From positions 1-9,817 of the forward strand of contig PMOP01000120.1 of assembly GCA_003161495.1 (NCBI GenBank): a stretch of 9,817 nt of DNA. Direction: 5' to 3'. A model generated the notes under the pieces. It saw only the letters and a program-made list of their open reading frames with translations, searched no databases and was not told the origin of the DNA. This document shows positions 1-5,352 of the stretch, in pieces (the stretch's first letter is position 1; every line of letters starts with the position of its first letter). Both the position numbers and the translations under genes were made by a program. The stretch is from Acidobacteriota bacterium (lineage in GTDB: Bacteria; Acidobacteriota; Terriglobia; Acidiferrales; UBA7541).

Positions 1-41
1 CTGAGCGCATCTCCCTCCCGGGGACAATTTGCGCGCATCAT
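1..41 (-). CDS. 5' end of a gene overlapping the sigma factor stop, probable anti-sigma factor (partial)
   Basis: On the minus strand an ATG at 41-39 overlaps the TGA stop of the sigma gene (40-38) as ATGA, and a second ATG follows directly at 38-36. Upstream there is a strong Shine-Dalgarno sequence, GGGAGGGAAC, ending at base 42. It is better spaced for the second ATG. The visible product is MMRANCPREGDAL, after which the window ends. The four-base overlap and strong ribosome site indicate translational coupling to the ECF sigma factor. By known ECF operon organisation, the gene just downstream is usually the cognate anti-sigma factor. A Cys-Pro-Arg-Glu near the N-terminus is compatible with an acidobacterial zinc-finger-type anti-sigma start, but 13 residues cannot prove the family. 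The existence of a gene is fairly secure; its function is inferred from position. Confidence 0.5.
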   Translation of the reverse strand, partial: MMRANCPREGDAL

Positions 42-628
42 GTTCCCTCCCGCATTCCGAAACTTTGCTTTCCCAGCATCCCGGCCAATTTCTTCCTGGC
101 GCGAAACAGCAGGACGCGCACACTCTTTTCTTTCAGCTCCAACACCTGAGCAATTTCCCGATGGTCAAAACCTTCCACATAGGCCAGCCAGAGAAGCGTC
201 TGCTCCTGCGTTTTGAGCCGCCTAAACACGCTCATCATATCTCCGCCGCGTTCGGTATTTTCGACGGCTTCCCTGCGAAAAATTCCCTCAAGGCTCCAGC
301 GCCGTTCGCGCTTCAATCGCCGCCAATGATCCGAAAGCAAGGAACTCGCCGTCCGGTAGAGATACGCCTTCCTCTGAAATTTTTCCATCGCGGGCAACTC
401 GGCGCGAAGGAACCGGAAGAACGTTTCCTGCAGGATGTCGTCCGCAAGCGCCGCATCGCCCGAAACCTTTCGGATGTAGGACCGCAGGGCCGGGCCCATC
501 TCCCGGTAAAACGCAGCGAAGGCGGCTTCATCCATGCGTTGAGGCAATTGGGCCCTTTCAGCGATCGCTGATCCGCGTTCCACAAACGCGGCGGCAAGAC
601 AGTGCACGGGCGTATCATGATCATCCAT
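38..628 (-). CDS. ECF-family RNA polymerase sigma factor
   Basis: This is an extracytoplasmic-function sigma-70 factor, which binds core RNA polymerase and directs it to a small regulon, usually in response to an envelope signal. Starting at the ATG at 628 the product is 196 residues, typical for the family. Sigma region 2 lies at about residues 38-108, with the core-binding motif DDILQETFFRF at 63-73. Region 4 lies at about 132-186, with the helix-turn-helix HREIAQVLELKEKSVRVLL followed by FRARKKL. There is no region 3, as expected for ECF factors. The frame is open to 754, but I chose 628 because it falls 13 bases after the stop of the preceding gene; its Shine-Dalgarno is weak (TAGG, about 12 bases upstream). 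ATGs at 682 and 535 are alternatives, and 535 would still retain both regions. The gene lies between a membrane-protein gene and a probable anti-sigma gene. Confidence 0.88.
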   Translation of the reverse strand: MDDHDTPVHCLAAAFVERGSAIAERAQLPQRMDEAAFAAFYREMGPALRSYIRKVSGDAALADDILQETFFRFLRAELPAMEKFQRKAYLYRTASSLLSDHWRRLKRERRWSLEGIFRREAVENTERGGDMMSVFRRLKTQEQTLLWLAYVEGFDHREIAQVLELKEKSVRVLLFRARKKLAGMLGKQSFGMREGT

Positions 629-641
629 CAACGTTTGGGGC

Positions 642-1220
642 CTAGTTCTGCGAAGCCGGCAAATTTCCCGGGCCGGCGTCATTCGCCAGACTGCGACTCT
701 TCGAGAGACGGCGGGAAATTGCGGACGAGAGCAAGCAGCCGGCTCCCCCAGCAACTAGCAAAACGCCGGGTATTAAGAAATCTTTCTCCACCCAGGTTAA
801 ACCCAACATGGAAAGGCCCACCATCGCGAGTACAACGCCGTTTCGTAATGATTTTTCTTTGGATTGGGCGCTCTGAGACCACATCTCTTCGAGAAATCGC
901 TGGCTCCCCTTGCTTTCCAGAAACTCGGCAAAGTCCCGTCCCGAGGCAAATTTGTCCAGGAGCTGCTTGTGGAACTCCGCTCTATTTTGGTTGAGGGCCT
1001 GCTGTTGCCGCCACCTCAGCCAAATGATGCCGAAAATCATGGCAAACAGGCTAAGCGGAACAAGGATGCCGGTAAGAACGTTCATCGGGCCGTGTCTCAC
1101 CGCTTCCAGCGCGATCTGCTGGCCATACTGGTCTGGCGGCTGAGAATCGGGAAGGCTCTGCGTTGTCTGCAAGAAGAATGGCGTGATCTTTGTGCCAATC
1201 AGAATCAGACTTGCGATCAT
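642..1220 (-). CDS. Hypothetical membrane protein, first gene of the ECF sigma operon
   Basis: The product has 192 residues and I do not recognise the family with certainty. Visible features are a hydrophobic N-terminus (residues 1-18) that could be a signal or a first membrane segment, and a clear membrane helix at about 47-68 ending in LRWRQQQ. A charged cytoplasmic-looking region follows at about 69-126 (rich in Gln, Glu, Lys and Arg). Two closely spaced helices come next, at about 127-143 and 147-168, then a basic tail. The layout of one helix, a polar amphipathic stretch and a helical hairpin resembles small membrane proteins often found beside sigma/anti-sigma pairs in Acidobacteriota (DUF6249-like), but this is only an impression. 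The start is well supported: AGGAGGAAAG directly precedes the ATG at 1220. It is separated from the sigma gene by 13 bases and is probably co-transcribed with it. Confidence 0.7.
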   Translation of the reverse strand: MIASLILIGTKITPFFLQTTQSLPDSQPPDQYGQQIALEAVRHGPMNVLTGILVPLSLFAMIFGIIWLRWRQQQALNQNRAEFHKQLLDKFASGRDFAEFLESKGSQRFLEEMWSQSAQSKEKSLRNGVVLAMVGLSMLGLTWVEKDFLIPGVLLVAGGAGCLLSSAISRRLSKSRSLANDAGPGNLPASQN

Positions 1221-1240
1221 CTTTCCTCCTGAGATTGTTC

Positions 1241-1280
1241 TAGGAACACTGGATCGCCAACGGATCCTATTTAGTTCCTA
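1241..1280. repeat. Nested inverted repeats over the ECF operon promoter
   Basis: TAGGAAC (1241-1247) and GTTCCTA (1274-1280) are perfect 7-bp inverted arms. Inside them, GGATC (1251-1255) and GATCC (1263-1267) form a second dyad around GCCAACG. A further short dyad, GTTC-TAG-GAAC, covers 1237-1247. The structure covers the whole predicted promoter, so it could be an operator, or a hairpin if read through. The outer arms contain the GGAAC -35-like motif in both orientations. Confidence 0.55.
1251..1278 (-). promoter_or_regulatory. ECF-type promoter candidate for the membrane protein-sigma operon
   Basis: Reading the minus strand, GGAACT at 1278-1273 matches the classic ECF -35 element (GGAAC). 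It is followed by a 16-base spacer and CGATCC at 1256-1251, close to the usual ECF -10 (CGTC-like). Transcription would begin near 1244, leaving a leader of about 24 bases that includes the AGGAGGA ribosome site before the ATG at 1220. Because the operon encodes an ECF sigma factor, this would fit autoregulation. The promoter is read by eye and the -10 match is imperfect. Confidence 0.42.
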
Positions 1281-1321
1281 CGGTCATAACGCTTTCGACA
1301 GCGTGGAAGTTAACAGGAATC

Positions 1322-1366
1322 TTATTGGAATTTTCGATTGAGGATGCTCTTGCTTAGGATAGGCAT
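1322..1366 (-). CDS. Possible 14-residue small ORF with a near-perfect ribosome site
   Basis: On the minus strand an ATG at 1366 is preceded by GAGGAGGTGTAG, a near-perfect match to the anti-Shine-Dalgarno partner, with five bases between AGGAGG and the ATG after the TG extension is counted as spacer. The frame reads MPILSKSILNRKFQ and ends at TAA (1324-1322). It lies between vapC and the ECF promoter, upstream of the membrane-protein operon. It has no recognisable homology and could be a leader peptide, a true small protein, or a chance frame. The ribosome site is the only strong evidence. Confidence 0.25.
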   Translation of the reverse strand: MPILSKSILNRKFQ

Positions 1367-1437
1367 CTACACCTCCTCGCCCGAAAACGGGTGACCCCGG
1401 GAAAGGTTTGGCTAACAATTGCCGGATGGTGTGGCCC

Positions 1438-1848
1438 TTACCGCAGCCACGCGATCTTGATCTCGTCCTCAACCTGCCGAAATTCGCGATCGCCGGTCAC
1501 AAGTTCCGCGTTTCGTATCTTTGCCAGCGCGGCAGCGAATGCATCCGCGTAGGAGAATTTTCTTGTGGCTTTAAAAATGGCGGCTTGGCGCACCAGCTCC
1601 AGATTCTTTTCGTCCACGCCGACAATCTCAATCGTCAAGCCGGCCATTTCTTTCGCGATCTGCTCCGCGGCCTTCTGTGAAATTTTGCGCATGGTGTTGT
1701 AGTAGATTTCGCCCCAGTTGACCACACTGAGCAGCAGCTTGTGTACGCCGGTCTCCGCCTTGACCAGAAGTTGTTCGACCTGTTCGGCCGCGGGCTCGTC
1801 TTCGAAATACGCGATCAACGCCCAGCTGTCCAGGACTTTAAAAGCCAT
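1438..1848 (-). CDS. vapC: VapC-family PIN-domain ribonuclease toxin
   Basis: The product is 136 residues, normal for a VapC toxin. VapC proteins are Mg2+-dependent endoribonucleases that cut tRNA or rRNA when not bound by their antitoxin. The PIN-domain acidic residues are all present: Asp7 in VLDSWALIAYF, Glu47 in VNWGEIYYN, Asp102 in SYADAFAAALA, and Asp120 in LVTGDREF. The toxin is therefore predicted to be active. The ATG at 1848 lies one base after the stop of the antitoxin gene, so translation is probably coupled. The TAA stop is at 1440-1438, and I see no convincing terminator after it (a short CCCG-AAAA-CGGG hairpin at 1380-1391 lacks a T tract on the transcribed side). The family assignment is firm; the RNA target is unknown. 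Confidence 0.93.
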   Translation of the reverse strand: MAFKVLDSWALIAYFEDEPAAEQVEQLLVKAETGVHKLLLSVVNWGEIYYNTMRKISQKAAEQIAKEMAGLTIEIVGVDEKNLELVRQAAIFKATRKFSYADAFAAALAKIRNAELVTGDREFRQVEDEIKIAWLR

Positions 1849-1849
1849 A

Positions 1850-2095
1850 TCAGAGTTCCCGCTCGCGCTTGCGGTCTTCCATCATCGACTTCAGCACGCC
1901 CGAACCCTTCAAGGACCCGCGCAGGTTCCTGATGTGCCTCGGCGTAATGGGTTTCAGCACGATCGCGTCTCCCTCCTGGTAGACCAGCGCCCGGGTGCCT
2001 TCCTCGATTTCAAATTCCTTGCGCAACCAGCTGGGAATGACCACTTGTCCCTTCACGGTGAACCGAATCGTATCCGTCTTGTTGGTAGTCTTCAT
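1850..2095 (-). CDS. vapB: VapB-type antitoxin with AbrB/SpoVT DNA-binding fold
   Basis: This 81-residue protein has the AbrB (SpoVT, swapped-hairpin) DNA-binding fold at about residues 8-52, seen as the pattern FTVKGQVVIPSWLRKEF, then GTRALVYQEGDAIVLKP. The C-terminal 25-30 residues are charged and probably form the toxin-binding segment (HIRNLRGSLKG...MMEDRKRERE). It would neutralise the VapC encoded directly downstream and, with VapC, repress its own promoter. The start at 2095 is the only sensible one. The AGGAT immediately before the ATG is too close for a normal ribosome site, and the predicted transcription start falls one or two bases upstream, so the message may be nearly leaderless. 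The order antitoxin then toxin with a one-base gap is classical. Confidence 0.92.
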   Translation of the reverse strand: MKTTNKTDTIRFTVKGQVVIPSWLRKEFEIEEGTRALVYQEGDAIVLKPITPRHIRNLRGSLKGSGVLKSMMEDRKREREL

Positions 2096-2103
2096 ATCCT
2101 ATT

Positions 2104-2132
2104 ATCTTACATGATCAACAAATGTAAGTCCA
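2104..2132 (-). promoter_or_regulatory. vapBC promoter with overlapping operator dyad
   Basis: On the minus strand a -35-like TGGACT (2132-2127) and a -10-like TAAGAT (2109-2104) are 17 bases apart. A perfect 7-bp inverted repeat, CTTACAT (2106-2112) and ATGTAAG (2122-2128) around nine bases, fills the space between and overlaps both elements. This is where an AbrB-fold VapB would be expected to bind for autorepression. A second, wider dyad, ATATCCTA (2094-2101) and TAGGATAT (2144-2151), spans the vapB start codon and the same promoter. Confidence 0.55.
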
Positions 2133-2253
2133 TCTATCAGCAGTAGGATATTTCTATTACAGTAGAACATATCCAGGAACGAAGACCATGAATTTCGCTC
2201 GCGCTTTTGCCCAGTGTTCCCTTCCCCACGGATGTATGCTTGCATGCTCATTT

Positions 2254-3642
2254 ATGAGTATTTCAAGAGCCAGAACGATTGCGTTCGATGTGCTGCTGCG
2301 CGTCGCGAAACAAAATGCGTACGCGGACGATGTGTTGCGCGCCGAGCTTGATGGGACGGTGAAGACCGAAGATGCCGGGCTCGCTACGGAACTGGCGCTG
2401 GGCGTTTTGCGCTGGCAGAGGCTGCTGGATTTCGTCGTCGACCGCTACTTGAAAAAACCCGCGAATACGGCCGACGTGGAAGTTCGCATCGCGCTGCGAT
2501 TGGGCTTGTACCAACTTATGTTTCTGGATCGCGTCCCGGCGCGAGCCGCTGTTCACGAATCGGTGGAATTGGTCAAGCGGGCTCGCAAACGTTCGGCGGC
2601 GACTCTGGTGAACGCCATTCTGCGCAAGGCCGCGAAGGAACCGCTTCCCGGAAATTCGCCTGCGGAAGCAGTCGCGCGCCTCTTTGCCCCGGACCTCTCT
2701 CTCGCGGACCGGCTCGGAATTCAATTTTCGCACCCTACTTGGATCGTCGAACGTTGGCTTGGAATTTATGGAGAAGAGCGCACGCGCGCGCTGCTCCATT
2801 CGAACAACCGTGTGCCTGTTCTTTCCGGCTACCTGTTCGATCCGCAGCGCAGCGAAGATGCCGCGAAGGCGCTCGAACGGGCTGGGTGCCGGATTCTACC
2901 GGGACGATTGCTGCGCGACGCCTGGGTTTTGGAAGGAGGAAATCCCTCTGCGTGCGAGGCGGTGCGTTCCGGTTGGGTAGCGATCCAGGATGAGGCTTCC
3001 CAGGCCGTAGCGCGCCTTGTGGCGGGCGATCCCGGCAATGCGGTACTCGACCTATGCGCTGCGCCGGGCGGCAAGACCTTGCTCCTCGCAAGAGCGGTGG
3101 GAACTCAGGGCCACGTCGTCGCCGCGGATCTCCACGAGCATCGTGTGCGCGCCATGAAGGGGCGATTCGAACTCGCCGGCGTTCGAAACGTGGAAACCGT
3201 CACGGTGGACGCGGAGCAACAGCTCCCTTTCGAACGCCTGTTCGATCGAATTTTGGTCGACGTTCCCTGTTCTGGAACGGGCACGCTCGCGCGGCATCCG
3301 GAGATTCGCTGGAAACTTCGCGCGGAGGACCTTCGCGATTTGCATGGGCGTCAGGCTCGATTGCTGCGAAATGCGCTTCCTCTACTCGCTCCACAGGGAC
3401 GCCTCGTGTACTCGACGTGTTCGCTCGAGCCGGAGGAGAACGAACTTGTCACGCGCGAAGTACTGGGGACGCTGGGCGACACTTTTCGTATTGCCGATCC
3501 GCGGGCTGTCATCGAAACTTTCTTGCAGGAGTCAGTGCGCGCGGAGAGTGTTGTTTCCGCGGATGGCTTCTTTCGGACTTTTCCTTCTGAACAGGGGACG
3601 GATGGATTTTTTGCGGCCTTGATTGAGAGGCGGAATTCATAA
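2254..3642 (+). CDS. rsmB: 16S rRNA (cytosine-967-C5)-methyltransferase RsmB (Sun/Fmu)
   Basis: RsmB transfers a methyl group from S-adenosylmethionine to C5 of cytosine 967 in 16S rRNA. With the ATG at 2254 the protein has 462 residues. A NusB-like RNA-binding domain covers about residues 1-130 (opening SISRARTIAFDVLLRVA). The Rossmann methyltransferase domain covers about 240-460 and has the SAM motif LDLCAAPGGKT at 266-276. DVPCSGTGT contains Cys339 (motif IV, product release), and YSTCSLEPEEN contains Cys389 (motif VI, the catalytic nucleophile). An ATG at 2188 would add 22 residues; it has an AGGA about ten bases upstream, whereas 2254 has no clear ribosome site. I prefer 2254 because family members usually begin just before the ARxIAFDVL segment and the extra residues look non-coding. 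It is divergent from vapBC. Confidence 0.93.
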   Translation: MSISRARTIAFDVLLRVAKQNAYADDVLRAELDGTVKTEDAGLATELALGVLRWQRLLDFVVDRYLKKPANTADVEVRIALRLGLYQLMFLDRVPARAAVHESVELVKRARKRSAATLVNAILRKAAKEPLPGNSPAEAVARLFAPDLSLADRLGIQFSHPTWIVERWLGIYGEERTRALLHSNNRVPVLSGYLFDPQRSEDAAKALERAGCRILPGRLLRDAWVLEGGNPSACEAVRSGWVAIQDEASQAVARLVAGDPGNAVLDLCAAPGGKTLLLARAVGTQGHVVAADLHEHRVRAMKGRFELAGVRNVETVTVDAEQQLPFERLFDRILVDVPCSGTGTLARHPEIRWKLRAEDLRDLHGRQARLLRNALPLLAPQGRLVYSTCSLEPEENELVTREVLGTLGDTFRIADPRAVIETFLQESVRAESVVSADGFFRTFPSEQGTDGFFAALIERRNS

Positions 3643-3647
3643 GGATT

Positions 3648-3768
3648 AACACAGGGGGCACAGAGGGAGGAACACAGAGGGGCACAGTGAATCCCTGGGA
3701 ATATTTTTGCTCGCCGTTTTTTCAATTCTCCTCCGAATTTCCGAACTCTCTGTGTCCTCTGTGGTGAA
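3648..3768. repeat. CACAGAGG-type intergenic repeat, direct and inverted copies
   Basis: Just after the rsmB stop two similar units stand head to tail: AACACAGGGGGCACAGAGGG (from 3648) and AACACAGAGGGGCACAGTG (from 3671). A third copy in inverted orientation, CTCTGTGTCCTCTGTGGTG, lies at 3748-3766. The inverted and direct copies can pair, with one bulge, around a loop of about 58 bases containing two T-rich tracts. I remember CACAGAGG/CCTCTGTG motifs as frequent intergenic repeats in environmental genomes including Acidobacteriota, but I could not check this. It could act as a terminator-like or RNA-stabilising element between rsmB and the PASTA gene, or be a non-autonomous dispersed repeat. 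Confidence 0.6.
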
Positions 3769-3834
3769 ACGCCTTTTCTTGTGTTGCGGTGGAAGGTTTG
3801 GGGCAGCGCGTGCTAGATTGAACGCGGTGAATCG

Positions 3835-4557
3835 ATGAGTTTTCGCGAACGGATCGAATGGGTATTTCGTATGGGGCTGCTGGTGTTCATTCTGGCAGCG
3901 GCGGCGTTCTTGAGCGCCGTGACGGTGATGCGATTCGCGATTCAGGGCCGCGAAGTAAGCATGCCCAATCTTGTCGGCAAAAGTTCCGCCGAAGCGTTAG
4001 CCCTCGTGCAGGGAGGAGGGCTGCAATTGAAGGTTGTCGATCGCGTGTATAGCCCGTTGCCGGCCAATGCCGTCGTCCGGCAAAGTCCCCCAGAGGGCGA
4101 GCGCATGAAGGTGGCGCAAAACGCGCACGTGGTCTTGAGTCTCGGCCCCCAAAATGTAACCACTCCTTCCCTGGTCGGAGAATCGCTTCGAGTGGCGCGC
4201 ATTCAGCTGCTGCAGGTAGGCCTACAGTTGGGCGAAGTAACCACCTACGCCGCCCCGGGCGCTGCGTCCGACACGATTTTGCAACAAACCCCGCCGCCGG
4301 GAACGCGCGCGGCAAGCCCTCGCGTCGATTTGCTCGTGGCCCAAGGTGGGGCGCCAGTCTCTTACGTAATGCCGTGGCTCGTAGGCATGGCTCTGCCGGA
4401 CGCGGATCACCTGATCACTTCCGCCGGGTTCAAGCTGGCCAAAACAACGTACATTCCTTCTCCGCAGTGGCCGAAGGGCGCGATCACAGAGCAAACCCCC
4501 GCGCCGGGCACCAGGATTACGAGCGATACAGACATTGAAATGGTTGTGGCGCAGTAG
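3835..4557 (+). CDS. Membrane-anchored protein with three PASTA domains
   Basis: The 240-residue product has a short basic cytoplasmic start, one membrane helix at about residues 13-34, and three consecutive PASTA domains outside the membrane at about 40-104, 107-170 and 177-240. Each PASTA repeat shows the hallmark P-x-L-V-G segment (MPNLVGKS, TPSLVGES, MPWLVGMA) and a later Q-x-P-x-x-G turn (RQSPPEGER, QQTPPPGTR, EQTPAPGTR). PASTA domains bind peptidoglycan fragments and usually belong to Ser/Thr kinases or penicillin-binding proteins, but here no kinase or transpeptidase domain is present and the frame is complete. The protein may therefore be a cell-wall sensor or scaffold. The ATG at 3835 has a modest ribosome site, GGTGA, five bases away. 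It sits between rsmB and rpe; its partners are not evident. Confidence 0.9.
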   Translation: MSFRERIEWVFRMGLLVFILAAAAFLSAVTVMRFAIQGREVSMPNLVGKSSAEALALVQGGGLQLKVVDRVYSPLPANAVVRQSPPEGERMKVAQNAHVVLSLGPQNVTTPSLVGESLRVARIQLLQVGLQLGEVTTYAAPGAASDTILQQTPPPGTRAASPRVDLLVAQGGAPVSYVMPWLVGMALPDADHLITSAGFKLAKTTYIPSPQWPKGAITEQTPAPGTRITSDTDIEMVVAQ

Positions 4558-4646
4558 AATTTCGCTACCCGCGCCGCTCGATTTTTCGTTGATGAGTCCC
4601 GGTGCACCCAAAAGCGTGAATCTGGTAAGATGTCCGCGGAGAAATT

Positions 4647-5330
4647 GTGACTTATCCCGTTGAAATCGCTCCGTCGATCCTGGCTGCGGATTTTTCCTGC
4701 CTGGGGGATGGAATCCGCGCAGTGGAACGCGGCGGCGCGGCGATGCTCCACGTCGATGTGATGGACGGCCATTTCGTGCCAAACATCTCCATTGGCGTTC
4801 CCGTGGTGATTTCCCTGCGCAAGGCAACCCGGCTGCCCCTGGACGTGCATCTGATGATCCAGAATCCGGAGCTGTTCATCCAGGCATTCGCGGAGGCGGG
4901 CGCCGACATGATTTCCATTCACGAGGAAGCTACGCCGCATCTGGACCGGGCGCTCTCCATGATTCGAGAACATGGATGTCAGCCGGGCGCCGTAATCAAT
5001 CCGGCGACTCCGGTATCGGCTCTTTCGGAAATTTTCGGCAAAGTGGATCATATCCTGGTGATGTCGGTGAATCCGGGATTTGGCGGGCAAAAATTTATTC
5101 CCGGTGCGCTCGGGAAGATTCGCGAGCTAAAACGAATTCGCGAGAGTTATAATCATTCCTTCAGGATCGAAGTGGATGGGGGGGTCGGTCCGGAAAATGT
5201 GGCGGAACTGGTTCGGGCCGGGGCCGAAATTCTGGTGGCCGGAACCTCCATTTTTCATACTCCCGATGCCGCGGAAGCCGTGCGGTCGATGAAGCAAACA
5301 GCCGACGGGGCGCTGGCGCAAAAAGTTTGA
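4647..5330 (+). CDS. rpe: Ribulose-phosphate 3-epimerase
   Basis: This enzyme interconverts D-ribulose 5-phosphate and D-xylulose 5-phosphate in the non-oxidative pentose phosphate pathway, in the cytoplasm. The 227-residue length and full motif set fit the (beta/alpha)8-barrel family. Ser10 is in IAPSILAADF. His35 and Asp37 (metal ligand/catalytic acid-base) are in LHVDVMDGHFVPN, and His68 is in LDVHLMIQNP. The phosphate-binding loop MSVNPGFGGQKF is at 139-150, Asp177 is in IEVDGGVGPEN, and the second phosphate site VAGTSIF is at 197-203. Translation starts at a GTG at 4647, preceded by GGAGA six bases upstream. The next in-frame start would delete conserved strand 1. The gene lies 89 bases after the PASTA gene and 22 bases before the BamD-like gene, so it is probably transcribed with the latter. 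A TGGTAAGAT at 4623-4631 could be an extended -10, but has no good -35. Confidence 0.96.
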   Translation: MTYPVEIAPSILAADFSCLGDGIRAVERGGAAMLHVDVMDGHFVPNISIGVPVVISLRKATRLPLDVHLMIQNPELFIQAFAEAGADMISIHEEATPHLDRALSMIREHGCQPGAVINPATPVSALSEIFGKVDHILVMSVNPGFGGQKFIPGALGKIRELKRIRESYNHSFRIEVDGGVGPENVAELVRAGAEILVAGTSIFHTPDAAEAVRSMKQTADGALAQKV

Positions 5331-5352
5331 AGCCGCAGGAGAATAGACCAAG

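Noticed and set aside
29..571. A 180-codon plus-strand open frame opposite the sigma factor
   Set aside because: The minus strand encodes ECF regions 2 and 4 in order. The plus-strand product shows no known features.
1380..1391. CCCG-AAAA-CGGG hairpin as a vapBC terminator
   Set aside because: The stem is only four base pairs and no T run follows on the transcribed (minus) strand.
1284..1472. A 62-codon minus-strand frame overlapping the vapC end
   Set aside because: It overlaps the vapC coding end in another frame, has Arg/Ser-biased composition and no Shine-Dalgarno. The 14-codon frame nearby has far better initiation signals.
3690..3706. ATCCCTGGGAATATTTTT as an intrinsic terminator after rsmB
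   Set aside because: The arms meet with almost no loop and pair imperfectly. The T run is present but no usable stem precedes it.
4407..5090. A 227-codon minus-strand open frame opposite rpe
   Set aside because: All rpe catalytic motifs are on the plus strand. The antisense frame is a compositional shadow.
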